Notes under the pieces: model-generated
Databases searched by the model: none
Told to the model about the DNA's origin: nothing
The model's input: only the letters and a program-made list of their open reading frames with translations
Position numbers and translations under genes: made by a program
In this document: in pieces, positions 20,323 through 33,158 of the stretch
Layout: every line of letters starts with the position of its first letter
Numbering within the stretch: the stretch's first letter is position 1
Assembly: GCA_022925895.1 (NCBI GenBank)
Contig: JAKSYS010000091.1
Coordinates: 1-64,000, forward strand
DNA: 64,000 nucleotides
Direction: 5' to 3'
Source of the DNA: Fragilaria crotonensis
Taxonomy: Eukaryota; Bacillariophyta; Fragilariophyceae; Fragilariales; Fragilariaceae

Positions 20323-20937
20323 ATGTTGGTAGAGGGGCACAGAATATTTATTATATAAACTACTGGTAATGGCAAGTCGCGATGGTATTTGCTCTCTTAA
20401 CGCCCACACGCCCACTCCTCTCTCTTGAGACTAGAGTACTCGTACGACTTATACGTTTACTGCAACCCCAATCGCCCCACCTTCGAGCATACAAGTTCAA
20501 ATCTTTCTAAAAGTGTGGCAATAATGCCCATCACTCGCGGGGTCTATGGGTCTATTATGGCATTTTGACATACCAAACTCTATGAGCGACCGGAAGGCGA
20601 TGACAATCCATTGCTCGTTTTACATTTGGCATCATTGACCTATCAGATTCAACTATCAACCCATCTGCCAACCGATTGGACTCGAGTGTCTGTGTCGTCT
20701 GTTCTCAATGATCAATGCAATCGGCCTTTGGGATGACTGACAATGACAGCTGCTGCCCCCATGATGATATACTCGAGTATACTCAAATGCGCCAGGAAAC
20801 AGTTCCACCAGTACATTTCCCATTTCCTCAAACTCCCTTTGCTTCCAGCAACAGGATCCTTGCTAAAGTACTTCTGACTGGTCTTCCACTACAGAATATT
20901 TAGCCGCTGGAGCAGCGGACAAAGAGAACATGGATTG

Positions 20938-23034
20938 ACATCATCAGAAGGTGTAGAATGTTAACTATGTCATTATATGTTAACTCTTTTGTGAGAAGCG
21001 ATATGTATATTGTTTCAAAACATATCAATATTGTTCATAGCAACTGTGACATTTCTTATCATCATATGTATTATTTTTAAGTCACAATGTAAAACTCGAA
21101 TGTAACATTTGTGTATGTTACCTACTCAACATGTTCAATCTTGTCATTGTAAGTCACAACATATTTGGGAACTAGTATAAGCAATAGTCAATTAAATTTG
21201 GTCAAGATACAACATGTGATATTTAAATATTAAGTTCTTTAAGAAGGTGCGTTTTATTGATGCCATATATATTTGGAATGCACCATCATTGCTAAATCTT
21301 GTTTTTGTTTGTCATGTCATTATGGTGTCTATATTGAATGATGCTTTTCATGTAGATCTCTTTTTTGTTAAAAGGTATGCGTACATTTCACCATTATGAT
21401 ATTGCATTTGACAAGGGGGTTACGAACCAAACATTTCTGGTGTTGTTGTACATGATAATTGGTGTTATATAAGCATTTCTGGCCTTGTTGATGACTTTGT
21501 TCACAATTAAACATTTGAGTTCTGTTCTCATAACTCTTCACATAATCTCTATCAACAGGGACGTCAACGTTAGTAATGCTTGTGCTACATGCACGCGTAA
21601 ATGCAGCAGCATCAGTGGCGCCCACCATCCGGAATCACACTGATTGCACAAGAGGCGGGGGATCCTCCGCATCATGTCAAGGATCTGAATATAGTATCAT
21701 CTCCTTAAGGGGTCCTTTGAAGTGTAATGGTAGAATTTGCATCATCTTGACGCATTGCTCATTGCAAACCAAAACAGGGCACAAAACTCAATGCAAGTCT
21801 TGTTGCGACAGGAATGTAACATCCATGAATCAAGAATTTCAATGCAATTCATTTATTCATTTTGCAATATAAAACATAAACTTTGAATTATATATATGGC
21901 TATGTAACAACATAAGCAATGACATTATTCACCCATGTTGTTTAAAAATTACACTATTCTTTTCATTCGAAAGTGCCAAGTACCGGCCGTACAACAAATT
22001 GCTGTCAATTACACTGCAAGCATGTTTTCATCATTATCAGATGACAGCTGCGATGAAAGGCGATGGAAAATCTATGACAAGAGTACAGGAGAAGCATTGA
22101 ATTGGAAGCAGTGATGCAAGGTGTTGAATTGTAGTACCCAGGAAGGTACAGCGAATCCACCAAGCAGAAGTCCGTATGCTGTTGTGTGATTTACTTCATG
22201 AATTTTGCCGACACATTTTGTTGGCTATCTTGGCGACCTCATGTCCGTTCTTGGAATTTGAAAGTGTCTTGTAAACTCCGCATTCAAGTGAATGCGACTG
22301 TATCCTCAGAATTTGGTGGCGACCTGTTCTCGCGATTTCGATTTCCATGTTGGATGATTGGAACCAGATGATTTTTGCTGACACATTTTGTTGGCTATCT
22401 TGGCGACCTCATGTCCGTTCTTGGATTTTGGAAGTGTCTTGTAAACTCCACATTCAAGCAAATGCGACTGTCTCCTCAGAATTTGGTGGCGACCTGTCCT
22501 CGCCATTTCGATTTCCAAGTTGGATGACTGGAACCAGATGCATTTTGCCGACACATTTTGTTTGCTATCTTGACGACCTCATGTCCGTTCTTGGAATTTG
22601 GAAGTGTCTTGTAAACTACGCATTCAAGCGAATGCGACTGTCTCCTCAGAATTTGGTGGCGACCTGTTCTCGCGATTTCGATTTCCAAGTTGGATGATTG
22701 GAACCAGATGCATTTTGGCCAACATTTTGAAGTTACTTTGCAACATAGACAACAACACATGTAGTAACTTAATAACATACTTAGCAGCAGAAATGGTATG
22801 TTAATATCTTACATAAGTAACAAGAGTCAACAAAATGGTTATTGCACTTAGCATAAATGTTGTTATCAAAACTTTAGATGTAACACATATTGTTAAAAGG
22901 AACCATATATTGTGCTGTTAACATATTTGTTATCACTAACAATGTGCATTGTTGAAACAGGAAAGACGCACGCCATATCCGGTAACACTTAACATGTTAA
23001 AATTTAGTTACCATATACCACCTTCTGATGATGT
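20938..23034. mobile_element. Candidate non-autonomous element with 16-bp inverted repeats
   Basis: ACATCATCAGAAGGTG at 20938-20953 is perfectly inverted at 23019-23034. Just inside each end are GTTAAC/TTAACAT-type motifs. The 2.1-kb interior has no protein and carries a 170-bp tandem array. No target duplication is clear, so its nature as a transposon is inferred. Confidence 0.45.
22203..22720 (+). repeat. 170-bp tandem repeat, three copies
   Basis: Units start with TTTTGCCGACACATTTTG at 22203, 22373 and 22543, and a fourth start begins at 22713 (TTTTGGCCAACATTTTG), so the period is exactly 170 bp. Copies differ by a few substitutions. They are open in more than one frame, but the codon pattern does not suggest a protein. 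Confidence 0.9.
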
Positions 23035-24068
23035 TTTGCCATTCTTATTATCTGCGTTTATCATTGGATATAGTAAACCAGTCTTTATTTCAGAGCCTCT
23101 AACAGTCTAAATGGAGTGTTGTTGCTCAATAACTCACCCAATACACAACACAACGATGAGATCGTGAATAACAAGTTCCAGCACACATATGCATGTCTCA
23201 CGATCTCATGATCTCTTTGAACCTTTGGTTTTAAGATTGTGGTTGCTATGAAAAGATGGCAGCAGATTTGTTCTGAGGTGCATTGATCATCTTGAGAGAA
23301 TAACTAATGGGCACAGAATGTCAAAGTACTAGTAGGAATCAATACATACTATGGACAGAAGCGTATTGCAAATATGGTGCAGGTGCTTGTGAAGGCCAGC
23401 CACTATATGCAATTGCATCAATTCATAAACAGCAATGCAATATTTCAAAAGGCTTTCAAGTTGGTGATTGAAAAGGAGGACGAGGCTGTCCCACCTCATC
23501 AGTGAGGACAATTCCTGATGATGCTATTTGAAAGCGTGCATCTATGGTGTTCAATGAATAATTGTTTACGAATTGGAGTTTTGCAATCTTCAAAGCAGAT
23601 CAAGGATAAGATGAGGCTTAGCAGCCCAGGATATGGAAGGCAATAAGGAGGAGTCCGGGAAAGCATAAAGGTACCACATGGATTCAAAGGTGATAGTGGG
23701 TCTGGTTACAGAAAGCAATCAGGCATTTGTGTTGCTTCAATTTTGATAACTACATCAAGAAATGGTAACGTTTTGACAATTACGGATTCTAGAGATGAGA
23801 GACAACAAAAACAGGGACAACAGCAAGGAAAGTACACTGGAAAAATGGACAATGCAAGCATGGATGGTTGAACTGTGATGGAACTGCTTGCTCCAACAAA
23901 TGTACAATCTGGTTGCTGAAGAAGAGCATGACCACAAGTGGAGGCAATGGAAACGGAGGTGCTTGCATTTTTTGGAAAGGAAATGGGAGTAGTCAGTCCG
24001 TAGGAAGCCAAGAGGTGGCAAAGCACTGGTTGGAACAGGAGGCAGTAGCAGCAGTTGAGGCAGCAACT

Positions 24069-24810
<742 letters not shown>

Positions 24811-25510
24811 TCATTGTTGTTAGCAGGCTATCTAATACAATGTATTTCTTGTTATTGTTGGATAAGCATATAGAATATGTGTTTTGCTTTGATTCAATAG
24901 AATGTATATGCAACACTATTTTGCAATGTATTGTCCATGCAATGTATTGTTGTTGTGTATCACTGGCTTCAACCAGGCATGGCACAGTCATGCAAAGCCT
25001 CACCACTCCCCCATTGCAGCGTTTGGCTGTTCCGTGTTTCAATTTCTTGCAATGCCATTATAATGCATGCCATCATCCTTCACACCATGTGCGTTTCGAA
25101 TTGAAAATCACCAGCTGGTGGCTGGCCTAAACTCTAGACTCTTAATCCCGGGGATGCATAATGCAAATCATAATGAGCAGCATTTCAAAATTCAGCCGAG
25201 GTGTCAATGCTTTAGTATCCAACTAACGAAGTCCTTTCCCATCGCCACCTATGGGCTCAACTGGCACAACCCCCCAGCCTTCCTGCATGCCATGAACCAC
25301 TGTCATCACACCCTGGCAACGAAAGCTGCCTTATAGTACCAAACCCTACTAATTGCAATACAATCAGTTGTTGTGAATCCCCCTGTAATTAATTCCAGAT
25401 CTATTTTAAATGCGTCGTACCGCACGGCTACTAGCAAATCTGCATCGACTGTAGCGTTGACTATAAAAGCAGTACATCTTCAGAGGATGTAAGTCAGATT
25501 ATTGTCGATG

Positions 25511-26827
25511 TCAATTTACCTTTGACACACGAAGGAAAGTCTGGCGGTTTTCGGGCATTCCTCGACTCGTAAAAAGACTACTGCTAGATATATTCGTCAA
25601 ATTCTCCGAAGACGATTTAAGTGTAGATCTCCGGCTGCGAGGCTCGCTTTTCTTGGAGGGAAGTCGTCGCAGTGCTTGTTTTTGTTCAGTACGTGATTTG
25701 CTGATGATCGTCTCCAGTTGAATTCGGATGTCAGTGAATGAAGGTCGATTGTCTGGGATGGGGTCCCAACATCTTTGCATCAATGAGCGAAGACCAGCGT
25801 GCTTGACAGACGACAGCTTTGGGCGCTCGCCTCCAAGCGCGACTTTCTGGCGGAAGGCATCAACGCTACGGAGATGCGAGAAAGGCGTTTTCAAGGTACA
25901 GATTTCGTGAAGAACGATACCAAACGAGTATACGTCAGCTGGAAGACCGTACTCTTTACCAGCTCCAACCTCATTAGCCATATATCGAGGGGTTCCGGTG
26001 AATCCTAACCGGTCCTTGACTTCTTTGACGTAGACTAGGTCGCGGGCAACTCCAAAGTCGAAGATCTTGATAACCCCACTCGAGTCGAATCCAAGATTCT
26101 CTGGCTTGAGGTCACGGAAAAGTACTTCAAGCCATGAAGGACGCGGTGAGGCACGAAGTCAAGATCACATAGTTCCGTAATTGATATGACAGCACTTACC
26201 ACCTAGACTATGCAGGTACTCCATTCCTTTGGCGATTCCGATCGCAGCAGATTCCAGTCTGTACATTAGGTTTTCATCGTGGCCAGAAACCTTGGCCTTC
26301 AACCTTGAGATCGCATTTTCTTCATTCCTCCAACTCTCCAGGCGATTTTCCAGGGTTTCCGGGAGGTAGTCCAACACCAAGAAGAACGGCTCATCCTTGT
26401 CACTTATGGACGTCCCTACGCACCCCTTCTTTATGGCGTGTAATTTGATGATATTCTCGTGGTCCAAACAAGAGATAAGCCTTGCTTCCAGAGCAATATC
26501 AATGGCACCACGTTTGTATTGTTTGGCAGACGCGGTTGTGCTGCAAAGGTTTAGTTGTTTGAGTGCAAAACTTTCCCGAGGTGAGTCATATAGGCCAACC
26601 AGGTGGACGCATGAGAACGATCCTCGGCCTAACACACGCGTCTCTGAAGTGTCTATTCCGTCCCATTCGAGTTCGAGAATCCTCCGTCGCGGTTTCGGAA
26701 GCACGGTGCATTTGTCGAACAACGCAACGCGCTTTTTGACGGCCTCTCCGACGAAGGTTTCAAAAGCATTTGCATTAGGTTTCATCTGTGGAGAAAGAAT
26801 TACAGGAGCGAAGCGTTCTTGGTTCAT
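25511..26827 (-). CDS. Protein kinase (TKL-like)
   Basis: Exon 1 is 26827..26200 and exon 2 is 26124..25511, split by a 75-nt intron (GTAAG...TGAAG) that joins G to TA. The product is 413 aa. Visible motifs are the glycine loop LGRGSFSCV (66-74), VAIK-type Lys in FALK (90), the alpha-C Glu in ALEA (about 114), catalytic loop FRDLKPEN (about 212-219), DFG in IFDFGVA, activation end TPRYMANE and subdomain IX DVYSFGIVLHEI. HRD is changed to FRD and APE to ANE, but the catalytic Asp, Lys and DFG Asp remain, so it should be active. DVYSFGIVLHEI and CWDPIPDNRPSF point to the tyrosine-kinase-like group. The C-terminus is basic and Ser-rich; substrate unknown. Confidence 0.88.
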
Positions 26828-29800
26828 GCTGCTTGTGGCGTCACAGGGGTGATAGTATTCTTCCTTTGTGAAGAGTGGAGTGATGTCAAATATTAACTGA
26901 GTATTGTATCAGCAAAAGTCTTGTACTTCCTGGTAGTCGGAACTCGGAGTATGCAATATTCTGTTCTGTGTATGAGAAGATTTTTCGTGAAGGCTACGAT
27001 TGAATTGTGTATATCCTGTGTATATATATACACACAGTTGTTCCGTGGTCACTCCAAAATTAGTAACGAAGTGACTCCACTTTCTATCAGTATGATTTCT
27101 ACGGAGCCTTTCATGGGAATCGATCTATTGTACATATTTGATATGCATACATACAACCGAGGAACGAAGGGCGCCTTCATGGTCCGGTTATCTCCGGTCA
27201 CGCATCCTTTCTATGGAGAAGCTACGAGGAGAAACCTATGTTCAGAGAGAATTGCATCACCATGCAAATAAAAGTTTTCATATAAACAGTAAAAATTTAA
27301 CTCGACGCCGAGTTGACACATGCGTTCGCTTTCCGATGTCGTATTGGCATAGAAACCAATATGCACAGTAACGTACTACTTGCACCATACCGTATGACAT
27401 GCATTTCATATAGATTTTAATCACTAGCCGGATATTCGTATGCATAGAATCCGACTCCTGCGTAGTACTACAAGTACTGAGTATCAGTAGTTCGCAGGGT
27501 GGTTAATTGAAGTGCAAGGTCATCAGTGTCACAGGTCACAGGTCGCTGAGGAACGAAAGGTCTCATTCATGTTCATCCGAAATGTCGGGTCTTCTTTACC
27601 AGTAATGGACATCCGGAAACTACAGTTCCGTCCGGGTGGGTCGTCCTTGGAGTTGCTTCAACGTTGCACATTGCACATTCTATATATATGTAAAGTAATG
27701 TGTTCTTAGTTCGTTGATTGCCACAGATTCTTCAACACAAGTGACCCGTGAAAGTTTCAGTTTACAATAAGTGACTCTATTTTGTTTAGGCCCGAAAAGG
27801 GCTTGTTCACAGATCCAGAACTGTGGTCGTCATATATGGCGCTGTTGTTTCTACGTTGCACCGTACTGGAACATTATCGGGGTAGAATACAACATACAAC
27901 TGGCATTATATATCTTACTAGAGTGGGATCATCACAACTGATCGGAGTAGTGTGATACATACCACAGGATACAGGAGAGAGGACGCGCAGTACCCCAAAC
28001 CCCAAACTGGTCATACTCCGTAGGAACAGACCTGCCAATACAGTAGTATACATTTTTTGTTGTACAGTGTGCAGTACCCTTGTACCAGTAAGCTACTACA
28101 TGACGTACAGTACACAGTACCCCCCATTGTTGTGCTCGTGCCCCAGTATTGCAGTTCATCGCACGGTATGTTTTATACAGTAGCATTTGTGAAGCAACCT
28201 GTTTACAAAGAATTCAATGACTATTCCATCCAGTAACTGTGAATACGTACAGTACAGTACTACAGTAAGGTAAGACACTGTCGTTTCAACAAAAATTACT
28301 GTCGATTTATGTACTGTACATCTGTAGTACATGTAATCCACGTAACAGTACAACAGTACCCCAGAGTGGTCATACTCCGAAACACACACACGCACACACA
28401 CAAACGCGCACAAACCAAATTTAAAAAGGAGTAGGAGGTAGTCGTATATGCCGTCGACCGTCGAGTATCGTACTACTGGGCATTGTAGACCCAGCATGGA
28501 CAGACCCCCTCCCAAAACGTGTTCGGAGAATGAGGAATGAGGTATGATTAAGTAGGTTTCATTTTTAGAATAGCCGCAATAAGGACATTCCAGGACCATA
28601 GTGTCACACGGACCGTATGCAATTCCATTACACGGGGCGATGATGACAATATTGCTGGGCACGGCGCACAACCAAGTCTGAGTCCAAACCCGAAGAATCT
28701 TGTTTGAGCTGTGGGATGTGGGATGAATATCAAGTTGGAATTGGAGGAAGAAAGGCAGGTCATTGCTTGTTTTTCAAGCAGAGTGTGGCAGCAAGGTGAA
28801 ACATAAATATTGCAGGAGAAAGGTGATTTGGACAAGCAATGGTTTCTGGTTTGGTGAGGCAAGGGTATACATTAGATATGGAAATAGACCTCATCTATTC
28901 CTTTGTCTACGAACAACAGATGAGTGTCACCAACATAATCAATTGAATCAAGAAAGACAGAAGGATGGGATTCTGAATCCCAACCTCTGAGTTTACTACA
29001 GTAGGAGGTATATAGTATGCTGTTTCTTTTGAAGTGGATACGAGATGAGACAACAGTGAGAATTTTGAGGAAAAACTTAGCAGATTTTCACTCCATCTTA
29101 GTATTCCATGTTCATACGCATCTCCCAGTCCTGGTCCGACATAAATGCACGCTCAGTTTCATCTACTCTTTCACATTATACCACCAGGCTTCAGTGCATT
29201 CTTCGTTCTTTGTTTGGCATGCCCAAGATTCCTCGGACAAGTGACCCAGGAATTGGTAGTTGTATAACCATAGAATCCTACTCAGGAAATGTACTTAGCA
29301 CTTTGCTCTGTACTTGATTGAAAAATGACTCACACCGTTGAGCACCAAAAACGGCCCATTCATGGGAATTTGTGGCTTCATTTGTGTTGTTATGCTTGCT
29401 TCTACGTTAATGGCAAATAGCACATTTTAGATTTTACCAGGCATTGGTGTGCTGTTGAAAGCCTGTCGTTTGCCTCAGATTCGGCAGACAAGTGATACAG
29501 AACGTTATCTATCCTGCAACCTCAGTCAAGCATGGGCATTACTATCTCAGAACCAGTATGAAAAGCTCCTCCATAGCATTTGCCTTCCTGTGTGAGTTCA
29601 TAAAGGATTCAGCATATTGCAACTCTTCCATGGACAGTTTGTGAACAGAAAGCTTTGAGCAGAACACAACAACCCATATAGACATCAACATAGAAAATGT
29701 TGATATTGATTGATGGGCGGACCACATGAGGTTACACTTTATGTGACTGAGCATCTAAAATACTAATTCAGGCATAGCTAGAGTGCTGCTGATTTCCTAC

Positions 29801-30156
29801 AAAAATTGATCATCAATGCTGGTGCAGTAGTAGATCTCTTTGGGATCGGTATTAACATGTGAGTTGGCACAATCATGTTGTTGTCATATACGACTAGTAC
29901 ACATAAGCTCCTGCAATTGATTGCAAATATACGACTAGTAGGTTACAGCCACGATACTACCGGTAGGTATGAATACTAGGTAGTACTTGGACCTTGTACC
30001 AGTATCATTCTTGTACCTGGTACCAGTAGCATACATTTATCATTTTATTTATTATGGGCTTAATTTTTTGAACGAAACCCCTTTTCTCAAGGATTTTCGC
30101 ATATCTCTGGTATAAGACAAATTCCGTTTCTTGGAAACCGGTACAGTACTCCAAGT
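26828..30156. other. Gene-free intergenic region
   Basis: No convincing gene in 3.3 kb. It contains CA-rich simple sequence at about 28381-28416, TACAGTAC-rich stretches at 28030-28360, and GTACCAGTA / CTGGTACCAG palindromes at 29990-30030 just upstream of the next gene. Short open frames here have no recognisable protein features. Confidence 0.6.
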
Positions 30157-30978
30157 ATGACATCTATGCATATGCGTTGCTATACCACCCTCCTCCTGCC
30201 TTCAAAATCTATCCATGCTGTGAATGCCATCTCGATTTCGAGCACTCTCTGCTCTCTTGTACAATTGTCATCTCTCACGTCGCGCATGATGATCACGAAG
30301 GTCAATCTTCTCCCTGGCGCCGCAATCGACAACGCGCTAAATGGAAGTCCGCCAAGGGTTCAAGATGGACAGTCAGAATTGTTTCAAAGCTTCCACTACG
30401 GTCTTTTCGTCTCCGCACTCGAGGTCGTTGGTCGAATCAAGATCTCTAACTTTGCGAGCCATCATCAGCTCCTATCAGAGCTGCAGAAGTATTGCAATTA
30501 TTCTAGAATCCTGTACTTGACCGATGCCGAACCAGAGGTGGGTTTTGTGGCGGAAGTTTCACTCCCAAAAGGAAATCTTGATTTGACGCTGACAGGCTTT
30601 CCTCCCTTCATCGCTGCTATATCGCCCTCTTCGCCAATTGTTGGGATGGTTCAAGTGGGCGATCAAGTGGAAAGCGTTAAAATACTGGACTTTGATATCG
30701 ACTTGAACCTTAGCTCAGGTGGCTTTACAAATCATCGAGTTGTTAAGGTTCTCGAGGAGCACAAGAGTGTGGAGAGGCGGATACTCGTGGTGACCCGGGG
30801 CGCTCATGCACGCCCTTCGTATTCAAGAGATATGTCGCCAATGTGGGACTGGGGGGCATTCCGCGATACAACGCGGTGGTCTCTACAAAGAATACTGTCT
30901 GACCAACCATCAAAACACCTAGAAGAGGAGCGTTGTCGGTCAAATGACTATGCACCAATCAGCAGCTATCCGACGTGA
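30157..30978 (+). CDS. PDZ-like domain protein
   Basis: 273 aa from ATG 30157. Residues about 130-215 (EVSLPKGNLDLTLTGFPPFI..., SPSSPIVGMVQVGDQVESV, ...ILVVTRG) fit a PDZ fold: a GLGF-like carboxylate loop, then the VGD turn and a closing strand. The N-terminus (MTSMHMRCYTTLLLPSKSIHA...) is Ser/Thr-rich with a modest hydrophobic stretch and might be an organelle presequence, but no clear cleavage motif is seen. PDZ domains bind C-terminal peptides. The tail is basic and Ser-rich. No partner can be named. Confidence 0.55.
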   Translation: MTSMHMRCYTTLLLPSKSIHAVNAISISSTLCSLVQLSSLTSRMMITKVNLLPGAAIDNALNGSPPRVQDGQSELFQSFHYGLFVSALEVVGRIKISNFASHHQLLSELQKYCNYSRILYLTDAEPEVGFVAEVSLPKGNLDLTLTGFPPFIAAISPSSPIVGMVQVGDQVESVKILDFDIDLNLSSGGFTNHRVVKVLEEHKSVERRILVVTRGAHARPSYSRDMSPMWDWGAFRDTTRWSLQRILSDQPSKHLEEERCRSNDYAPISSYPT

Positions 30979-31295
30979 AGGTCAACGCTCTCAATGCGAA
31001 CAGCGACTGCTTCTTCACGCGAGCCGTCCGTATGCCGTATATTTCCCTGCACTTTGTTTCGAGCTCGTCCCTGCATTGCTACATTCACTGCACCGCGTCC
31101 CGGTTGAATGCAGACCTGGGTCCACCGCTCGGTGATGTGCTGTGTGAAACGAAGGCAGTTTGCATGACTTTGTGGCGGCGCAAAGTACCTGCAGCTGCGA
31201 CAAGCATAGCGTTTTTCATCGAATGCTGACGCCGTGATAATGATGACTCAGCTGGAAGTGATGGCGTGAATCGCAGTGCCTATTGCGCGCGGCGA

Positions 31296-33137
31296 TCAAT
31301 CGTCAAGAAATGGGCCTGCGCTTATCCCGTATCCGGCTCGTACCCTCGCGTTGTTCCTTCGACGGGGCTTGAACTGTTTGACTTGTGAGGTTGTGCTATC
31401 TCCAGTGTATTTTTCAAACTTAAGACTGGGAAAACGTGATTCCAACCCATCTCGCTTATCACGAGCGAATCGCAGCTTCAGGCGCCTCGATTTGAAACAG
31501 AACCAATACGCAAGCCCACAAGTCACTAAGACGACAATCAAAGTCAAAGGGCTTTCAATATATCCTGGGCCTGGATGTAAGATGTCAAGCTGCTTGGTGT
31601 CCCATCGATCGAGGACTACAACCCGCGGTGTCTGTAATGCCCGTGGCCAATATTTATGTCTCAATTGCTCGAAGACTTTCTCCAAGTTCCAGGTGATATT
31701 ATTGCGTTCGTCATTTGATTCCTCGTCGTCCGTACGTGTGTTGCCCTCCAGCCTACTAGGTGTGTGCATTGTCAGATAACAAGTAGGGCATTGTGAGACT
31801 GGTGGCCAATGTGAGTCCTCAACCTCCAACGGAGGGTCGGGACCATCACTTGTTCTCTTCAATTTCATAGCACGATAATCTTGATGCACCTGCCAGAGAA
31901 AGAAAGAAAGCTCCTTCCAGCATTTGTCAGTTTTTGCTGGAATGTTTCGCCGACGAAATCGCGAAAAGATAGCGTTTGATTTCATCCCCAATTTTTGTTG
32001 GCATTGTTTCTCTTCCATACAATCTCGGAACGCATCAATGATGACTTTCTTTCCGTCGTTGCTCTGCGCAAACCCAAAGTTTTCAACGTAGTCGCGAATT
32101 GTTGTTGCGACATGAGGTACTAGTACGCGCTGTAGATCACCCAACACAGACTGGTGTTGTTCAACCACTCCCATCGAAACGATATGCAGAAGCTTCCAAA
32201 AGCCACAGGAGTATCCCTGATCTTCCTTGTTAGCATCTCTACAAGATTTGCTCCATCGCGGCTTCGTCCTGTAGTAGTCATGCGACGCCAACACCCGCGT
32301 GATCACATCAGGGCTGTCCTCAATGGCGTCGAAGTGACTTCGCAAGTCATTTACAATATGGTGAACATTTGCCATGTCTCTGGTAGGTAACGACCAATGC
32401 ATAAGGTCCAACCATTCACGGAAAGCATGAAACCTGTCCCAGGACCACGGTATGATGTTCCCTTGCGCGTCCTTCGTGGTTGATGAGTCAATCGAATGCA
32501 GCAACGACACCATTGCATCTGAAAAAACATCAGAAAGATCAGAGTGTGGATGCAGAATTTCCCGCATATGATCTGCTTCGCCAATATCCATCTGATAGGG
32601 GTCTTCGGCGTCCTTCTCGCGTTCCTCATTTTCTCGAAGCTGTGCAGATTCTTCCTCCAATTCCTCCTTCTGGATAGTTTCCTCTTCGTCAAGCTCCTTA
32701 ATCGCAATGCCCAAGATTTCGACGATGGTTTCCAACTCAATATCGTTTTTGCTAGTTCGTGGGACCAACACGCCTTCAATCTTTCCGCCAGGGAAGGCTA
32801 GGATTCTTGGTACGGCGTTGACGCCCAAATCTTCGCAGGCATCTCGATGAACATCACAACTCACAGCCCAAAACTCAACGGGAGCACGAATCGACCTCCT
32901 TCGAATCTCACGAGCGACTGCGACGTAACGATCTCTCAATTGAATGCAGAGTGACGAAGCGGGATGATAGAAGAGAGCAACACGAGGCCAAGTGACTTCC
33001 AAGACAAATGAAGGCGTGTCTGACGTTAACTTATCGATCGAAGAAATCAAATATTCCTCAATGGGATGATACTGCGCTTTGTTGTACTGATAGTTCGGCT
33101 CCTTCTGATCAGGATTCAATAGTTTCTGATTCAGCAT
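31296..33137 (-). CDS. QSOX-like protein lacking redox cysteine pairs
   Basis: The frame is open from 33158; the first ATG is at 33137, giving about 613 aa. A thioredoxin-like domain (about 30-150: VALFYHPASSLC..., VNAVPRILAFPGG) is followed by an acidic coil, then an Erv/ALR-type domain (YSCGFWKLLHIVSMG..., IRDYVENFGF, FFLWQVHQDY, HWPPVSQCPTCY) and one C-terminal membrane span (LTLIVVLVTCGLAYWFC). This order defines quiescin sulfhydryl oxidase. The thioredoxin CxxC is reduced to SSLC, and the Erv CxxC expected after YVENF reads FAQS, so disulphide transfer is probably lost or changed. No signal peptide is seen; ATAG at 33159-33162 on the minus strand is a possible acceptor for an unseen 5' exon. 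Confidence 0.75.
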   Translation of the reverse strand: MLNQKLLNPDQKEPNYQYNKAQYHPIEEYLISSIDKLTSDTPSFVLEVTWPRVALFYHPASSLCIQLRDRYVAVAREIRRRSIRAPVEFWAVSCDVHRDACEDLGVNAVPRILAFPGGKIEGVLVPRTSKNDIELETIVEILGIAIKELDEEETIQKEELEEESAQLRENEEREKDAEDPYQMDIGEADHMREILHPHSDLSDVFSDAMVSLLHSIDSSTTKDAQGNIIPWSWDRFHAFREWLDLMHWSLPTRDMANVHHIVNDLRSHFDAIEDSPDVITRVLASHDYYRTKPRWSKSCRDANKEDQGYSCGFWKLLHIVSMGVVEQHQSVLGDLQRVLVPHVATTIRDYVENFGFAQSNDGKKVIIDAFRDCMEEKQCQQKLGMKSNAIFSRFRRRNIPAKTDKCWKELSFFLWQVHQDYRAMKLKRTSDGPDPPLEVEDSHWPPVSQCPTCYLTMHTPSRLEGNTRTDDEESNDERNNITWNLEKVFEQLRHKYWPRALQTPRVVVLDRWDTKQLDILHPGPGYIESPLTLIVVLVTCGLAYWFCFKSRRLKLRFARDKRDGLESRFPSLKFEKYTGDSTTSQVKQFKPRRRNNARVRAGYGISAGPFLDD

Positions 33138-33158
33138 CGTGGCAACGTCGTTGAGCAA

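Noticed and set aside
28156-28671. 171-aa minus-strand frame in the 26.8-30.2 kb gap
   Set aside because: Cys/Tyr/Val-rich translation of TACAGTAC simple sequence, no domain, no presequence.
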